A stretch of 55,158 nucleotides of DNA, from NCBI GenBank assembly GCA_026399645.1, contig JAPLQN010000026.1, forward strand, positions 1 through 55,158, written 5' to 3'. Within the stretch, counting starts at the first letter, position 1; every line of letters starts with the position of its first letter. This stretch comes from Candidatus Methylopumilus sp. (GTDB lineage Bacteria; Pseudomonadota; Gammaproteobacteria; Burkholderiales; Methylophilaceae). Shown in pieces: positions 29,300 to 38,960 of the stretch. Under the pieces are notes generated by a model. That model saw only the letters and a list, made by a program, of their open reading frames with translations. It was not told where the DNA came from and made no database searches. Made by a program: the position numbers and the translations under genes.

Positions 29300-31651
29300 T
29301 TAAAACTGCTGGCCCATTTGGAACTGAAAGCTTTCAGTTCTATCAGTACTTTGGTTATTAAATGGTACAGCGTACACGAGTTTTAAAGGTCCAAACGGTG
29401 AGACCCATAACACTCCCATACCTGCCGAATATCTTATGGTAGATAAATTAATCGACTCATCATGCCCGTATACATTACCAGCATCTATAAAGGCACTCAA
29501 GCGAAATTGATTATTATTATTCTTGATAAATGGAACAGGCATAAATAATTCGGCGTTCGCAAGAATCTGTTTATTACCGCCTAAGAACATATTAGTTGTT
29601 GAAGTATTTGTCCCGCAAGAAGTATCACCTTGCAAACAAACTGGGCCTATTGAACCTTGTCTATATCCACGAACCGTATTTACACCACCTAAATAGAAGT
29701 TTTTGAAGAATGGGAATGTTTTTCCGCCATAACTATCCGCATAACCAAGTTGACCGTTCAACATAATTGTAAGGTCTTTACTTATGTCTTTATACCAACT
29801 CTCTTGCAAAGTAATTTTATACATCTGAATATCTAAGCCAGGGGTTGAAACTTCAGCATTTGCCCGTCTTAACTCACCTTTTCTAGGAAACAAAATATCA
29901 TCACGACTATCTATCGCCCAGCCAATGTTTGCTGTTAATGAATTCATCGTACAACCAGTAGAGTTAGTTGTGTTAGTTACAGATGAACAATAATTAATAT
30001 AGCGAGTAGGTGACCTATCTAATGCCAAATTACTTACTTCGGTATTATCAAGGGTTAAACCATATGAAATGGAATTTTTTTCACTAAGAGGTACGGTAAA
30101 TCTAACGCCTGCACCAAAAGATGACGTGTTGTAAGTTACTAAATTTAAGGAGGAAGTATTAACATCACGTCTATAAATGTCATAACCAAGACTGATACCT
30201 TCAGGCGTATAAAATGGCTTTGTTACACTCAATGAATAGGTCTGGTTAATTTTACCTGTATTAACTTGTGCGGAGACTCGGTCGCCTGTTCCAAGGAAGT
30301 TGGCCTGAGTTACATTGAAGCTACCTACAACACCCTCACTACTACTTAATCCTGCGCCAAACATAATGCTGCCTGTATTTCTTTCGGTGACTTTAACTTT
30401 TAAATCAACCTGATCCGTGCTTCCAGGAACTGCTGGCGTTTCAATATTAACGTCTGAAAAGAACTGAGTTCTATTGAGCCTTACTTTAGACCGAGCAATT
30501 TTATCTGCTGCATACCAGCCAGATTCAACTTGTCTAAATTCGCGCCTAATAACGTCATCTCGGCTACGTTGATTGCCTTCAATGTCAATTCGTCTTACAT
30601 AGACCTTTCTTCCAGGGTCTACAAAAAAAGTAAACGAAGCAGTGTGCTCTTCTTTATTAATTTCTGGAATCGCATTAACGTTTGAGAATGCAAAACCATC
30701 ATTACCTAGACGTGCATTCATATCTTTAGTTGATTCAGTTATTTTTTCACGATTAAAAATATCATCTTTTTTAATTTTAATAAGACTTTGTAACTCACTC
30801 TCAGGTACTTGTTGAAGATCGCCTGCAAGTTTTACATCCGATACTTTGTACTTAGGACCTTCTGAAATATTAATCGTAATATAGACATCATCTTTATCAG
30901 GCGTAATAGAAACTTGTGTTGAGTCCACTGAGAATTCCAAATACCCGCGATTCATATAAAATGATTTTAATGTTTCTAGATCAGCTGTTAGTTTCTGTTT
31001 TGAATATTGGTCATCTTTATACCACCATGAGAGCCAATTAGTTGTTTGAAGCTGGAATTGAGATGTAATGTCTGATTTGCTATAAAGTTGATTTCCAACC
31101 ACATTAATTTCTTTAATGCGGGAAACAATACCCTCTTCAATATCAAAACGAATTGCTACCCTGTTTCTTTCTAATGGAGAAGCGGAAGTTTTAACAGTGG
31201 CAGTGTATTTACCTTGAGCTAAATATTGCTTCTTAATTTCTTGCTCGGCAAATTCCAATTTAGATTTATCATAAATCTGCCCTTCGGCAAGACCTATGCC
31301 TTTCATACCTTCTTTTAGTTTATCAGACTGAAACGCTTTGTTGCCTGAAAATTGAATATCGGCAATGGATGGTCGCTCTTGAACGGTGATAAGAAGAATA
31401 TTTTGATCAGACTCTACACGGACATCTTTAAAAAAACCTGTGCGATAAAGAGACTTAATAGCCTCGGACGCTTTATCTTCAGTCATCGTATCGCCTACTT
31501 GAACAGGCAGATAATTAAAAACTGTGCCAGGCTCGGTCCTTTGAAGGCCTTCAATTTTAATATCTTTGATGATGAAAGGTTCTATAGCAAAAGCTGCAAT
31601 AGAGAGAGTGAGGAGCGAAATAAATAAAGCTAGTTTAGATCTTAGAGTCAT
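29300..31651 (-). CDS. bamA: Outer membrane protein assembly factor BamA
   Basis: BamA is the central pore of the BAM complex that inserts beta-barrel proteins. The 783 residues have a signal peptide (about 1-22), five POTRA domains (from FIIKDIKIEGLQRTEPG to about 420, each with the GN/EG loop) and a C-terminal 16-stranded barrel. NFYLGGVNTVRGYRQGSIGP is the conserved loop-6 VRGY motif. The protein ends in phenylalanine (MGQQF), the barrel recognition signal. Its start overlaps the rseP stop by one base. Confidence 0.98.
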   Translation of the reverse strand: MTLRSKLALFISLLTLSIAAFAIEPFIIKDIKIEGLQRTEPGTVFNYLPVQVGDTMTEDKASEAIKSLYRTGFFKDVRVESDQNILLITVQERPSIADIQFSGNKAFQSDKLKEGMKGIGLAEGQIYDKSKLEFAEQEIKKQYLAQGKYTATVKTSASPLERNRVAIRFDIEEGIVSRIKEINVVGNQLYSKSDITSQFQLQTTNWLSWWYKDDQYSKQKLTADLETLKSFYMNRGYLEFSVDSTQVSITPDKDDVYITINISEGPKYKVSDVKLAGDLQQVPESELQSLIKIKKDDIFNREKITESTKDMNARLGNDGFAFSNVNAIPEINKEEHTASFTFFVDPGRKVYVRRIDIEGNQRSRDDVIRREFRQVESGWYAADKIARSKVRLNRTQFFSDVNIETPAVPGSTDQVDLKVKVTERNTGSIMFGAGLSSSEGVVGSFNVTQANFLGTGDRVSAQVNTGKINQTYSLSVTKPFYTPEGISLGYDIYRRDVNTSSLNLVTYNTSSFGAGVRFTVPLSEKNSISYGLTLDNTEVSNLALDRSPTRYINYCSSVTNTTNSTGCTMNSLTANIGWAIDSRDDILFPRKGELRRANAEVSTPGLDIQMYKITLQESWYKDISKDLTIMLNGQLGYADSYGGKTFPFFKNFYLGGVNTVRGYRQGSIGPVCLQGDTSCGTNTSTTNMFLGGNKQILANAELFMPVPFIKNNNNQFRLSAFIDAGNVYGHDESINLSTIRYSAGMGVLWVSPFGPLKLVYAVPFNNQSTDRTESFQFQMGQQF

Positions 31652-32970
31652 TAGCTTCCTAATAGATATCGACAGGCGTCATTATACAACGCAATTCCAG
31701 TAAGTAAACCCAAAATTAACATCCCAACCCTTTGACTTATCATCATATTTTTGTCAGTTAATGGTTTGTTTCTTACAAATTCAATTAGATAATAAACTAA
31801 ATAACCCCCATCCAGTAATGGGATAGGCAGTAGATTCAATATCCCAATATTTAAACTAATCAATCCAATAAATTGAATGTAAGGGAAAATACCCTCTACA
31901 AAGGAAGAAGACGCCATATGTGCAATGGCTAAAGGCCCACCCAAATCCTTTAAATCTGCTTTATAGGTAAATAAATTCTTGAATGTGGTTAATGTTAAAT
32001 AAAAAAAGCTTTGTGTTTGGATCAGTGATTTCTGAATAGACTCAATAAAGGTTCGCTTTACTTGAACTAAATTGGATTTAATAATAGCTTCGTCATAACC
32101 CAACGCAACGCCAATTCTCTTTTTATCGACTTTACCTTCAAAAATATCTTTATCTATATGAATATATTGAATAATATTTTCTCTTTTTATAGATAAATCA
32201 TAAGACTTTAACCAATGACTTTGGATATTGCCGACCAAATCTTGGATATTATTGACTGGAATTTGATCAATCATAAGGATTTGATCGCGTGGTTTGAGCC
32301 CTATTTTTTCAGCAATGCTTCCAGACTCTACCGACTGAAATAAAATAGGAACGCCATATGGAAAAGTTTTAATCTCCTCATGCCATGAGAAATTTTTAAG
32401 GCTTAATAGCTGCCCTTCTCGTTGAATGTTTAAATTTTTAAATTCTTGTTTATGGGATCTCAAATAAATTTCCAAGTCACCTAAAGATTTTATTTTCTCG
32501 TTATCAATTGAGACAATTTCGTCACCTGCTCTTAAGCCTTTTTTGTAAGGTTGGCTCGTCATTGCCACATCGGTAATCAATGGTTTAATTTGAGACGACC
32601 CATGCATGAAAATAAAGCAAAATATGCAAATACCCAGAATAATGTTAATGAGCGGTCCCGCTGCGACAATTAGAAAGCGCTTGAATAAGGGCTGTCGATT
32701 AAATGCCCTTTTAAGATCGCTTTTTTTAAAGTTTTCTTTTTCATCAGCCTGACTTTCATCCAAAAGCTTTACATAGCCTCCTAGAGGTATTGAGGATATA
32801 ACAAATGTGGTTTGATCTTTTCCAAAAAGGAAGGTGAAAAGAGGCCTGCCAAATCCAATTGAGAATTTTAAAACTTTCACATTGCACCATCGAGCCATTT
32901 GATAATGACCAAACTCGTGGATACCTACAACAATACTAATCGTGAGAATAAAGACTAAAAGGATTGTCAT
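31651..32970 (-). CDS. rseP: Site-2 zinc metalloprotease RseP
   Basis: RseP cleaves transmembrane segments, classically the anti-sigma factor RseA, in the inner membrane. The 439 residues have the zinc motif HEFGH (H18, E19, H22) in the first membrane helix, two PDZ domains (about 110-185 and 195-280) and the third ligand in NLLPIPLLDGGYLVYYLIE near residue 380. It overlaps dxr by four bases and bamA by one, in the usual order. Confidence 0.97.
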   Translation of the reverse strand: MTILLVFILTISIVVGIHEFGHYQMARWCNVKVLKFSIGFGRPLFTFLFGKDQTTFVISSIPLGGYVKLLDESQADEKENFKKSDLKRAFNRQPLFKRFLIVAAGPLINIILGICIFCFIFMHGSSQIKPLITDVAMTSQPYKKGLRAGDEIVSIDNEKIKSLGDLEIYLRSHKQEFKNLNIQREGQLLSLKNFSWHEEIKTFPYGVPILFQSVESGSIAEKIGLKPRDQILMIDQIPVNNIQDLVGNIQSHWLKSYDLSIKRENIIQYIHIDKDIFEGKVDKKRIGVALGYDEAIIKSNLVQVKRTFIESIQKSLIQTQSFFYLTLTTFKNLFTYKADLKDLGGPLAIAHMASSSFVEGIFPYIQFIGLISLNIGILNLLPIPLLDGGYLVYYLIEFVRNKPLTDKNMMISQRVGMLILGLLTGIALYNDACRYLLGS

Positions 32971-34154
32971 GAAGTTATGTTATGGCTATTAATCCATGAA
33001 AGCGCGAGTTGGCGGGTCTTACTATCGACTTCCAAAACTGTTTCAATAGAGTCTAAGGGTTGGGGTTTCATGGTGCTCATGCAAAACTCAATGAGTTCCG
33101 CAATCTGATTGAATGTAATCGATTCAACTAAAAAAGCATCTACAGCGACTTCATTTGCAGCATTAAGAATTGTTGGAGCACTTTGGCCCATGAGCAAAGC
33201 TTTATAAGCCAATCCGAGACATGGGAATTTATCTAAATCAGGCGCTTCAAAATCAAGTCTTTTCGTTTTTATAAGATCAAGGCCCGAGACTCCAGATTCA
33301 ATTCTTTCTGGATGACTTAGCGCATAAGCAATAGGGGTTCTCATATCGGGATTTCCCAGCTGAGCTAAGGTGCTTCCATCAATATACTCGACGAGAGAAT
33401 GAATAATACTTTGGGGGTGGATAACCACTTCAATATCACATGCTGGGATATCAAACAACCAACATGCTTCAATAACCTCCAAGCCCTTGTTCATCATGGT
33501 TGCAGAATCAATTGTAATCTTTTTCCCCATTAGCCAATTAGGGTGTTTTAAAGCTTCTTTTGGTGTTACATACTTAAGCTCTTCTTTAGAGGAAGTCCTA
33601 AATGGCCCACCCGATGCGGTCAATAGGATTTTTCTAATACCATTTGACTTGTAATTCATTTTTTTACTTTGCGGAAGCACTTGCAGAATCGCATTGTGCT
33701 CACTGTCAATAGGAATCAAAATTGCATTAGATTTTTTTACGGCTTTAACAAATAACTCCCCCGCCATCACAAGCGTTTCTTTATTTGCTAATAAAATCTT
33801 TTTGCCACTATTTACAGCAGCCATGGTGGGCTTAAGCCCTGCCGCTCCTACGATAGCTGAAATTACAGTGGCTGTATCTTTGTGAGAAGCAAGCCAATCC
33901 AAAGATTTTTCGTCATCTAAAACGATAGTTTTTAAATTTAATGCGAGAAGATTTTTCTGTAATTGTTGATTAGCATCTTGATTTAAAGCAATAACAAATT
34001 CAGGCTCAAAATCCACACACTGTTGTGTCAATAAATCAACATTCTTATTTGCTGTCAGTGCAAAAACTTTATATTTTTCTTTGTGAAGTTTTATGACTTC
34101 AAGTGCATTACAACCAATACTTCCCGTCGAACCTAAGATAACAATCTTTTCCAC
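32967..34154 (-). CDS. dxr: 1-deoxy-D-xylulose 5-phosphate reductoisomerase
   Basis: Dxr makes 2-C-methyl-D-erythritol 4-phosphate in the MEP isoprenoid pathway. The 395 residues show the NADPH motif GSTGSIG at 8-14, LANKETLVMAG, PIDSEHNAI, LTASGGPFR and NPKKALKHPNW-like (TPKEALKHPNWLMG KITIDSATMMNKGLE). Start is GTG at 34154, directly after the cdsA TAA. Isoprenoid precursor output connects to uppS in the same operon and to the hpn genes elsewhere in this window. Confidence 0.97.
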   Translation of the reverse strand: MEKIVILGSTGSIGCNALEVIKLHKEKYKVFALTANKNVDLLTQQCVDFEPEFVIALNQDANQQLQKNLLALNLKTIVLDDEKSLDWLASHKDTATVISAIVGAAGLKPTMAAVNSGKKILLANKETLVMAGELFVKAVKKSNAILIPIDSEHNAILQVLPQSKKMNYKSNGIRKILLTASGGPFRTSSKEELKYVTPKEALKHPNWLMGKKITIDSATMMNKGLEVIEACWLFDIPACDIEVVIHPQSIIHSLVEYIDGSTLAQLGNPDMRTPIAYALSHPERIESGVSGLDLIKTKRLDFEAPDLDKFPCLGLAYKALLMGQSAPTILNAANEVAVDAFLVESITFNQIAELIEFCMSTMKPQPLDSIETVLEVDSKTRQLALSWINSHNITS

Positions 34155-34955
34155 TTAAATTATTTTTCCAAAAAAAGAAGGTGAAATAAGTATTAGGGTT
34201 GCAAAAGGGAGGCCAGAGCAAAGGCTATCGATGCGATCAAGCACACCACCATGACCAGGGATTAAATCACCACTATCTTTAACTTTAGCCATTCTTTTAA
34301 TATAAGACTCAAAGAGATCGCCTTCAACACTTAATACCAAAACTAAATTAAAAAATAAGATGGATAAATAAGAGTCTATAAATTTAAAATAAACCATGGC
34401 AATGGAAAATAAAGTGACAACTAAGATAGCCCCTATAAAGCCTTCCCAGGTTTTACCTGGGCTGATCGATGGAGCAAGCTTTCTTTTTCCAAATTGCTTA
34501 CCAAAGAAATAAGCTCCTGAATCTGCAAGCCAAATTGAAGTTAACACAAGAAGAACAATCCACGGCCCTAGGCTGATTAAATAATTAAATGAAATAATAA
34601 GTGGTATGACAAGAAGCCATCCAATAAGTGAGCCTAAGAGAAAGTTTTTTAACTTAGGATTGAAAATTAAGAATAAAGGAGCTACAGAAACCCAAAAAAT
34701 AGATGACAACAAAAGTATTAATCGGCCACTATCATCTCCTGAATAACTTTCTATAAAATAAATTAATATGAAGGAAGTAATTAAAAAAATATTTTTTTGT
34801 TGGGTGTTAAATTTTAAAAGTTTTGACCATTCATAAAGGGCCAAAAGTGAAGATAGATAGATAATAAAAGGGAAAAATTTTCCAGAAAATAGAAATAAGG
34901 AAGATAAAAAAATTATCAGCATAATAAACGCGGAAAAAATTCTAGGCATTAACAT
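34155..34955 (-). CDS. cdsA: Phosphatidate cytidylyltransferase
   Basis: CdsA makes CDP-diacylglycerol from phosphatidic acid and CTP in the inner membrane. The 266 residues contain about seven membrane helices. The family signature near the C-terminus, with IKRMAKVKDSGDLIPGHGG followed by VLDRIDSL, matches the CDS consensus closely, and SPGKTWEGFIGA is a second conserved site. Its ATG follows the uppS stop with no gap (TAAATG). Confidence 0.97.
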   Translation of the reverse strand: MLMPRIFSAFIMLIIFLSSLFLFSGKFFPFIIYLSSLLALYEWSKLLKFNTQQKNIFLITSFILIYFIESYSGDDSGRLILLLSSIFWVSVAPLFLIFNPKLKNFLLGSLIGWLLVIPLIISFNYLISLGPWIVLLVLTSIWLADSGAYFFGKQFGKRKLAPSISPGKTWEGFIGAILVVTLFSIAMVYFKFIDSYLSILFFNLVLVLSVEGDLFESYIKRMAKVKDSGDLIPGHGGVLDRIDSLCSGLPFATLILISPSFFGKII

Positions 34956-35696
34956 TTACAACTGCTCACTGGTCTTGCCATATCGACGTTCTCTTTTTTG
35001 GAACTCAAAGAGTGCTGCCATAAAGGCTTTTTCATTAAAATCGGGCCACAATTTTTCTGTGAAATAAAGTTCGGTATAGGAAAATTGCCAGATCAAGAAA
35101 TTACTAATCCGTTTTTCTCCACCTGTCCTTATTAAAAGATCTGGATCTGGAGCAAAATTTAAAGAAAGGTTTTGAATAAGATTTTTTTGAGTGAATATTT
35201 TTTTGAAATGATTTTGCTTTCTATATTCATTCACTGCATTCACAATATCCCATCTTCCGCCATAATTAATTGCAATACTCAATGTAAGTCCAGTATTTTT
35301 TTCAGTAAGTTTCTCAAGACTACTTATTTTGTCATTGAGCTTCTTTGGAAAAGGTTTGCGGTCCCCAATTAGTTTAAAACGAATATTATTTTTAATCAAA
35401 GCTGATGATTCTTTTTTAATTGAATCCTGAAATAAAGACATTAAAAATTTAACTTCCTGAGAAGGTCTTAGCCAATTTTCAGTACTAAAAGCAAATAATG
35501 TAAGAAAGGGAATGTTTAACTTTTGACATTGAGTGATGACAGTTTTGACTGACTCCAAGCCTTTTCTATGTCCAGAAATACGCGGCATGAGACGTTTCTT
35601 CGCCCACCTACCGTTCCCATCCATAATAATAGCGATGTGTTTAGGTTTTTCTGATAATGCCTCTTGCGCTGGTGCTGAACGAAAAAAATTAAACAC
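34956..35696 (-). CDS. uppS: Undecaprenyl diphosphate synthase
   Basis: UppS extends farnesyl diphosphate to C55 undecaprenyl diphosphate, the lipid carrier for peptidoglycan and O-antigen. The 246 residues have D26 in IIMDGNGRWAK, the FSTENWLRP motif, and RTGGEKRISNFLIWQ with the conserved Glu in TELYFTEKLWPDF. Start is GTG at 35696, overlapping the frr TAG stop (TAGTG). Confidence 0.97.
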   Translation of the reverse strand: MFNFFRSAPAQEALSEKPKHIAIIMDGNGRWAKKRLMPRISGHRKGLESVKTVITQCQKLNIPFLTLFAFSTENWLRPSQEVKFLMSLFQDSIKKESSALIKNNIRFKLIGDRKPFPKKLNDKISSLEKLTEKNTGLTLSIAINYGGRWDIVNAVNEYRKQNHFKKIFTQKNLIQNLSLNFAPDPDLLIRTGGEKRISNFLIWQFSYTELYFTEKLWPDFNEKAFMAALFEFQKRERRYGKTSEQL

Positions 35697-36253
35697 TAAA
35701 TCGCTAGTAATTCAGATTCTTTTAACTGAAGAAGCTTATCGATTTCAGCGATAAATTTATCCGTAATCTTTTGAACCTCTTCTTGTGATCTGCGTTCATC
35801 ATCTTCGCTAATTTCTTTTTCTTTGAGAGATTTTTTTAATGAATCGTTTGCATCACGCCTAATATTTCGCATCGCTACTTTTGCTGATTCAGCCTCTGTC
35901 CGCACGACTTTTATAAGATCTTTTCTTCGCTCCTCAGTAAGTGATGGCATTGGGACACGAATAAGATCACCTGATGTCGCTGGATTTAAACCAAGATCAC
36001 TATCACGGATTGCTTTTTCAATTTTGGCAACCATATTTTTTTCATAAGGCTGCACATTGATTGTTTTTGCATCACCTAGATTAACTCCAGCTACCTGATT
36101 AATAGGCACCATAGATCCATAATATTCAATAAAAATGTGATCTAGGAGTCCTGTATGCGCTCTACCTGTTCTAATTTTTGCTAGATCAGATTTGTAAGAG
36201 TCTAGTGATTTTTGCATTTTTTCACTTACATTTATTTTGATTGCTTCAGTCAT
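35696..36253 (-). CDS. frr: Ribosome recycling factor
   Basis: RRF splits post-termination ribosomes with EF-G. The 185 residues match the family length. The [30 protein letters not shown] segment, [16 protein letters not shown] and [17 protein letters not shown] are all characteristic. It lies 15 bases below pyrH in the conserved tsf-pyrH-frr order. Confidence 0.98.
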   Translation of the reverse strand: MTEAIKINVSEKMQKSLDSYKSDLAKIRTGRAHTGLLDHIFIEYYGSMVPINQVAGVNLGDAKTINVQPYEKNMVAKIEKAIRDSDLGLNPATSGDLIRVPMPSLTEERRKDLIKVVRTEAESAKVAMRNIRRDANDSLKKSLKEKEISEDDERRSQEEVQKITDKFIAEIDKLLQLKESELLAI

Positions 36254-36268
36254 TACATTCCTCTTTAA

Positions 36269-36994
36269 TCAATGAACATTTGGCATCACAAGCGTGCCTT
36301 CATTTTGCCCTAATAAAATATTTTTAAATGCTCCGGATTTGAATATATTGAACACTGCGATAGGCAACTGTTGGTCTCGACATAATGTAAGTGCAGTAGC
36401 ATCCATCACTTTCAAATCTTTTTGAATGGCCTCATCAAAACTTATAACTTCATAACGCTTTGCATTTGGATTTTTTTTCGGGTCTTCCGAATAAATGCCA
36501 TCTACTTTGGTAGCTTTTATCATAATATCTGCATTCATCTCAACGCCACGAAGGGCTGCTGCAGTATCGGTTGTAAAAAATGGGTTGCCAGTTCCAGCAG
36601 CAAATATAACTACCTTACCTTCTTCTAAATAACGCATTGCTTTACCTCGGATATAGGGCTCAACAACCTGCTCTATATTGAGCGCTGACTGAACGCGAGC
36701 TACAATTCCTGCATGCTTCATGGCATCTTGAAGGGCCAAGGCATTCATCACTGTTGCCATCATACCCATATAATCAGCAGTCGCTCTATCCATGCCGGTA
36801 GCTCCTAGTGCAACACCCCTAAATATATTTCCGCCGCCGATCACAATACCTATTTGAACATTTAAATCGAGCGCCTCTTGAATTTCTTGCACAATATTTG
36901 AGATAGTATGCTGATTGATACCAAATGGATCGTCACCCATAAGGGCTTCACCTGAAATTTTTAAGAGAACTCTTTTGTATGCTGATCGTGTCAT
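36269..36994 (-). CDS. pyrH: Uridylate kinase
   Basis: PyrH phosphorylates UMP to UDP. The 241 residues have the amino-acid-kinase fold: [44 protein letters not shown], the ATP-binding [15 protein letters not shown] and [14 protein letters not shown]. It is separated from tsf by a strong hairpin, so it may be transcribed mainly from its own promoter. Confidence 0.98.
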   Translation of the reverse strand: MTRSAYKRVLLKISGEALMGDDPFGINQHTISNIVQEIQEALDLNVQIGIVIGGGNIFRGVALGATGMDRATADYMGMMATVMNALALQDAMKHAGIVARVQSALNIEQVVEPYIRGKAMRYLEEGKVVIFAAGTGNPFFTTDTAAALRGVEMNADIMIKATKVDGIYSEDPKKNPNAKRYEVISFDEAIQKDLKVMDATALTLCRDQQLPIAVFNIFKSGAFKNILLGQNEGTLVMPNVH

Positions 36995-37035
36995 AATTTT
37001 CTTAAAGTTTAACGTATTTTTAAACTAGAGGACAT

Positions 37036-37068
37036 AAAAAAAGGATTGTATAAAACATACAATCCTTT
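37036..37068 (-). terminator. Rho-independent terminator after tsf
   Basis: A 12-base stem (37040-37051 with 37057-37068; AAAGGATTGTAT pairing with ATACAATCCTTT) closes a 5-base loop. On the minus strand it is followed by a run of seven T residues (complement of 37036-37042). It lies between tsf and pyrH and should end most rpsB-tsf transcripts. Confidence 0.85.
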
Positions 37069-37084
37069 ATTCATTGCTATTGAA

Positions 37085-37960
37085 TTAAACCTTAGCTGCT
37101 GCTGCAACCTCTGCGGCATAATCTACAACTGCTTTTTCTATACCCTCACCTACAGAATAAATACTAAATGCGTTAATGGTCGCATTATTAGTCTTTAATA
37201 ATTGCTCAATAGTGACCTTATCGTCTTTTACGAAAGGTTGGTTTAATAAAGTAACTTCTTTAAGGAATTTTTGAACGGTACCTTCTGCGATTTTTTCCAA
37301 CATAGCTTCGGGCTTGCCAGCTTCTTTTGCCTTTTCAATAGCGACGCGTTTTTCAACCTCTATCAATTGGGGATCAATACCTGATGCATTAAGGGCTTTA
37401 GGTTTGTTTGCCGCAATATGCATAGCTAAGTCTTTTCCTAAGACATCGTTACCACCTTGAAGATCCAGAAGTACACCAATTCTTCCGCTATGCACATAAC
37501 TTGTAATTTGACCAGTCGTTTGATAACGAACAAATCGACGTGGCGTGATGTTTTCACCAACTTTACCTACAAGTTGAGCTCTGACCTCTTCAGCATTGCC
37601 TAAGGACATAGTTAAGCTTGTTAAAGCTTCAATATTGGCTGGATTTTTTTCATTAATAGCATTTATAAGATCATGCGTATATTTTAAAAAATCTTCATTT
37701 TTTGCACAAAAATCTGTCTCTGAATTTACTTCAAGAAGTGTTCCTGTTTTGCCATCCTTTGCTACAAAAGCAACTACAATACCTTCAGCAGCCAATCTTC
37801 CAGCAGCTTTGCTAGCTTTATTTCCAAAGCGGACTCTTAAAATCTCTTCAGCACGCGCACTGTCACCATCAGCTTCCGTCAGTGCTTTTTTACAATCCAT
37901 CATAGGTGCGTCTGTTCGATCACGAAGATCTTTGACCATACTTGCGGTTATTTCTGCCAA
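37085..37960 (-). CDS. tsf: Elongation factor Ts
   Basis: EF-Ts exchanges nucleotide on EF-Tu. The 291 residues contain the N-terminal UBA-like module (VKDLRDRTDAPMMDCKKAL), the signature EVNSETDFCAKNEDF at about 77-91, and VAMHIAANKPKALN-like core text (AMHIAANKPKALN). Start is TTG at 37960 with AAGGAGT seven bases upstream. It follows rpsB after a hairpin. Confidence 0.98.
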   Translation of the reverse strand: MAEITASMVKDLRDRTDAPMMDCKKALTEADGDSARAEEILRVRFGNKASKAAGRLAAEGIVVAFVAKDGKTGTLLEVNSETDFCAKNEDFLKYTHDLINAINEKNPANIEALTSLTMSLGNAEEVRAQLVGKVGENITPRRFVRYQTTGQITSYVHSGRIGVLLDLQGGNDVLGKDLAMHIAANKPKALNASGIDPQLIEVEKRVAIEKAKEAGKPEAMLEKIAEGTVQKFLKEVTLLNQPFVKDDKVTIEQLLKTNNATINAFSIYSVGEGIEKAVVDYAAEVAAAAKV

Positions 37961-38000
37961 TTTAATTACTCCTTAAATTCTGTATGAATAAACTTAATTA

Positions 38001-38027
38001 TTAAAAAAGGGGCATGAAGCCCCTTTT
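38001..38027 (-). terminator. Intercistronic terminator/attenuator between rpsB and tsf
   Basis: A 9-base stem (AAAAGGGGC 38005-38013 pairing with GCCCCTTTT 38019-38027) encloses ATGAA. On the minus strand it is followed by six T residues. It lies in the 84-base rpsB-tsf gap, so readthrough here may set the rpsB to tsf ratio. Confidence 0.8.
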
Positions 38028-38044
38028 AAAAGATTGTCTAACAA

Positions 38045-38797
38045 TTACTCAGCAACTGCCTCGGTCACTTCTACAAATTCTTCTTCTTCTGATACTGACT
38101 TAGCAAGCTCGTTTAATGCCTGACTTTTACCTTCTAAAACCGCATCAGCCATGCCTCTTGCATAAAGTCTAATCGCTCTAGAAGAGTCGTCGTTACCTGG
38201 AATGACATATGAAATATCATCAGGTGAATTATTAGTGTCTACAACACCAATAATAGGTATGCCCAGCTTATTCGCTTCAACCACAGCACCGCTTTCATGG
38301 CCTACGTCAATAATAAAGATCGCATCAGGAAGTGCAGTCATATCCTTAATGCCGCCGATCGAGCGTTGTAATTTTTCATAGTCACGCTTATAACCTAATG
38401 CTTCTTTTTTATTAAACTTAAGCAAGCTTCCGTCTTCAAGCATTGCTTCGTAATCATTAAGACGCTTAATAGATTGTCTGACTGTTTTAAAATTTGTGAG
38501 CATACCGCCTAACCAGCGATGATTTACGTAAGAAACACCTGCACGGGAAGCTTCTTCTTTAAGAATTTCTCGAGCTTGTCTTTTAGTGCCTACAAAAAGA
38601 ATACGTCCTTTGTTTGCAGCAAGAGTTCGAATGTATTTCAAAGCCTCTTGAAACATTGGTAATGTTTTTTCTAGGTTAACAATATGAATTTTATTTCTAT
38701 CACCAAAAATGTATGGTGCCATTCTTGGATTCCAGTAACGAGTTTGATGGCCAAAATGGACCCCCGCTTCTAACATTTGACGCATAGTAACTGACAT
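38045..38797 (-). CDS. rpsB: 30S ribosomal protein S2
   Basis: The 250 residues have the S2 N-terminus [22 protein letters not shown], with [37 protein letters not shown] and [12 protein letters not shown] following. GGAG lies six bases before the ATG. It is the first gene of the rpsB-tsf unit and of the long envelope cluster, divergent from map. Confidence 0.99.
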   Translation of the reverse strand: MSVTMRQMLEAGVHFGHQTRYWNPRMAPYIFGDRNKIHIVNLEKTLPMFQEALKYIRTLAANKGRILFVGTKRQAREILKEEASRAGVSYVNHRWLGGMLTNFKTVRQSIKRLNDYEAMLEDGSLLKFNKKEALGYKRDYEKLQRSIGGIKDMTALPDAIFIIDVGHESGAVVEANKLGIPIIGVVDTNNSPDDISYVIPGNDDSSRAIRLYARGMADAVLEGKSQALNELAKSVSEEEEFVEVTEAVAE

Positions 38798-38859
38798 AAT
38801 TGACTCCGTTGTTATGGGTTAAAAAAACATCACCTAATTACATCTATTTTCATAGACAC

Positions 38860-38871
38860 CCTAACGTTAGG
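38860..38871. promoter_or_regulatory. Perfect 12-base palindrome in the rpsB/map divergent region
   Basis: CCTAACGTTAGG reads identically on both strands. A further ACCTAA at 38832-38837 forms an inverted pair with TTAGGT at 38867-38872. It sits upstream of rpsB and about 90 bases before map. It could be an operator or part of the rpsB leader structure; no known binding protein is assigned. Confidence 0.4.
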
Positions 38872-38912
38872 TAATGCAAAATTATTTCCTCAAAAACCTT
38901 GAAGAAGCGCGC

Positions 38913-38918
38913 TATAAT
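38913..38918 (+). promoter_or_regulatory. Candidate -10 box for map
   Basis: A perfect TATAAT lies 43 bases before the map ATG at 38961. No good -35 box is seen. If used, it excludes translation from any in-frame ATG upstream of it. Confidence 0.4.
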
Positions 38919-38960
38919 AGCACAATAAACAAGTTCAAATGTAATCTAAACGCAGTAATC

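Noticed and set aside
37596-37976. 126-codon open frame on the plus strand opposite tsf
   Set aside because: It is antisense to intact tsf, with serine-rich text typical of reverse-complement translation.
38874-38960. In-frame N-terminal extension of map (29 residues)
   Set aside because: The added residues do not resemble Map, the canonical N-terminus starts at 38961, and a TATAAT box lies inside the extension.
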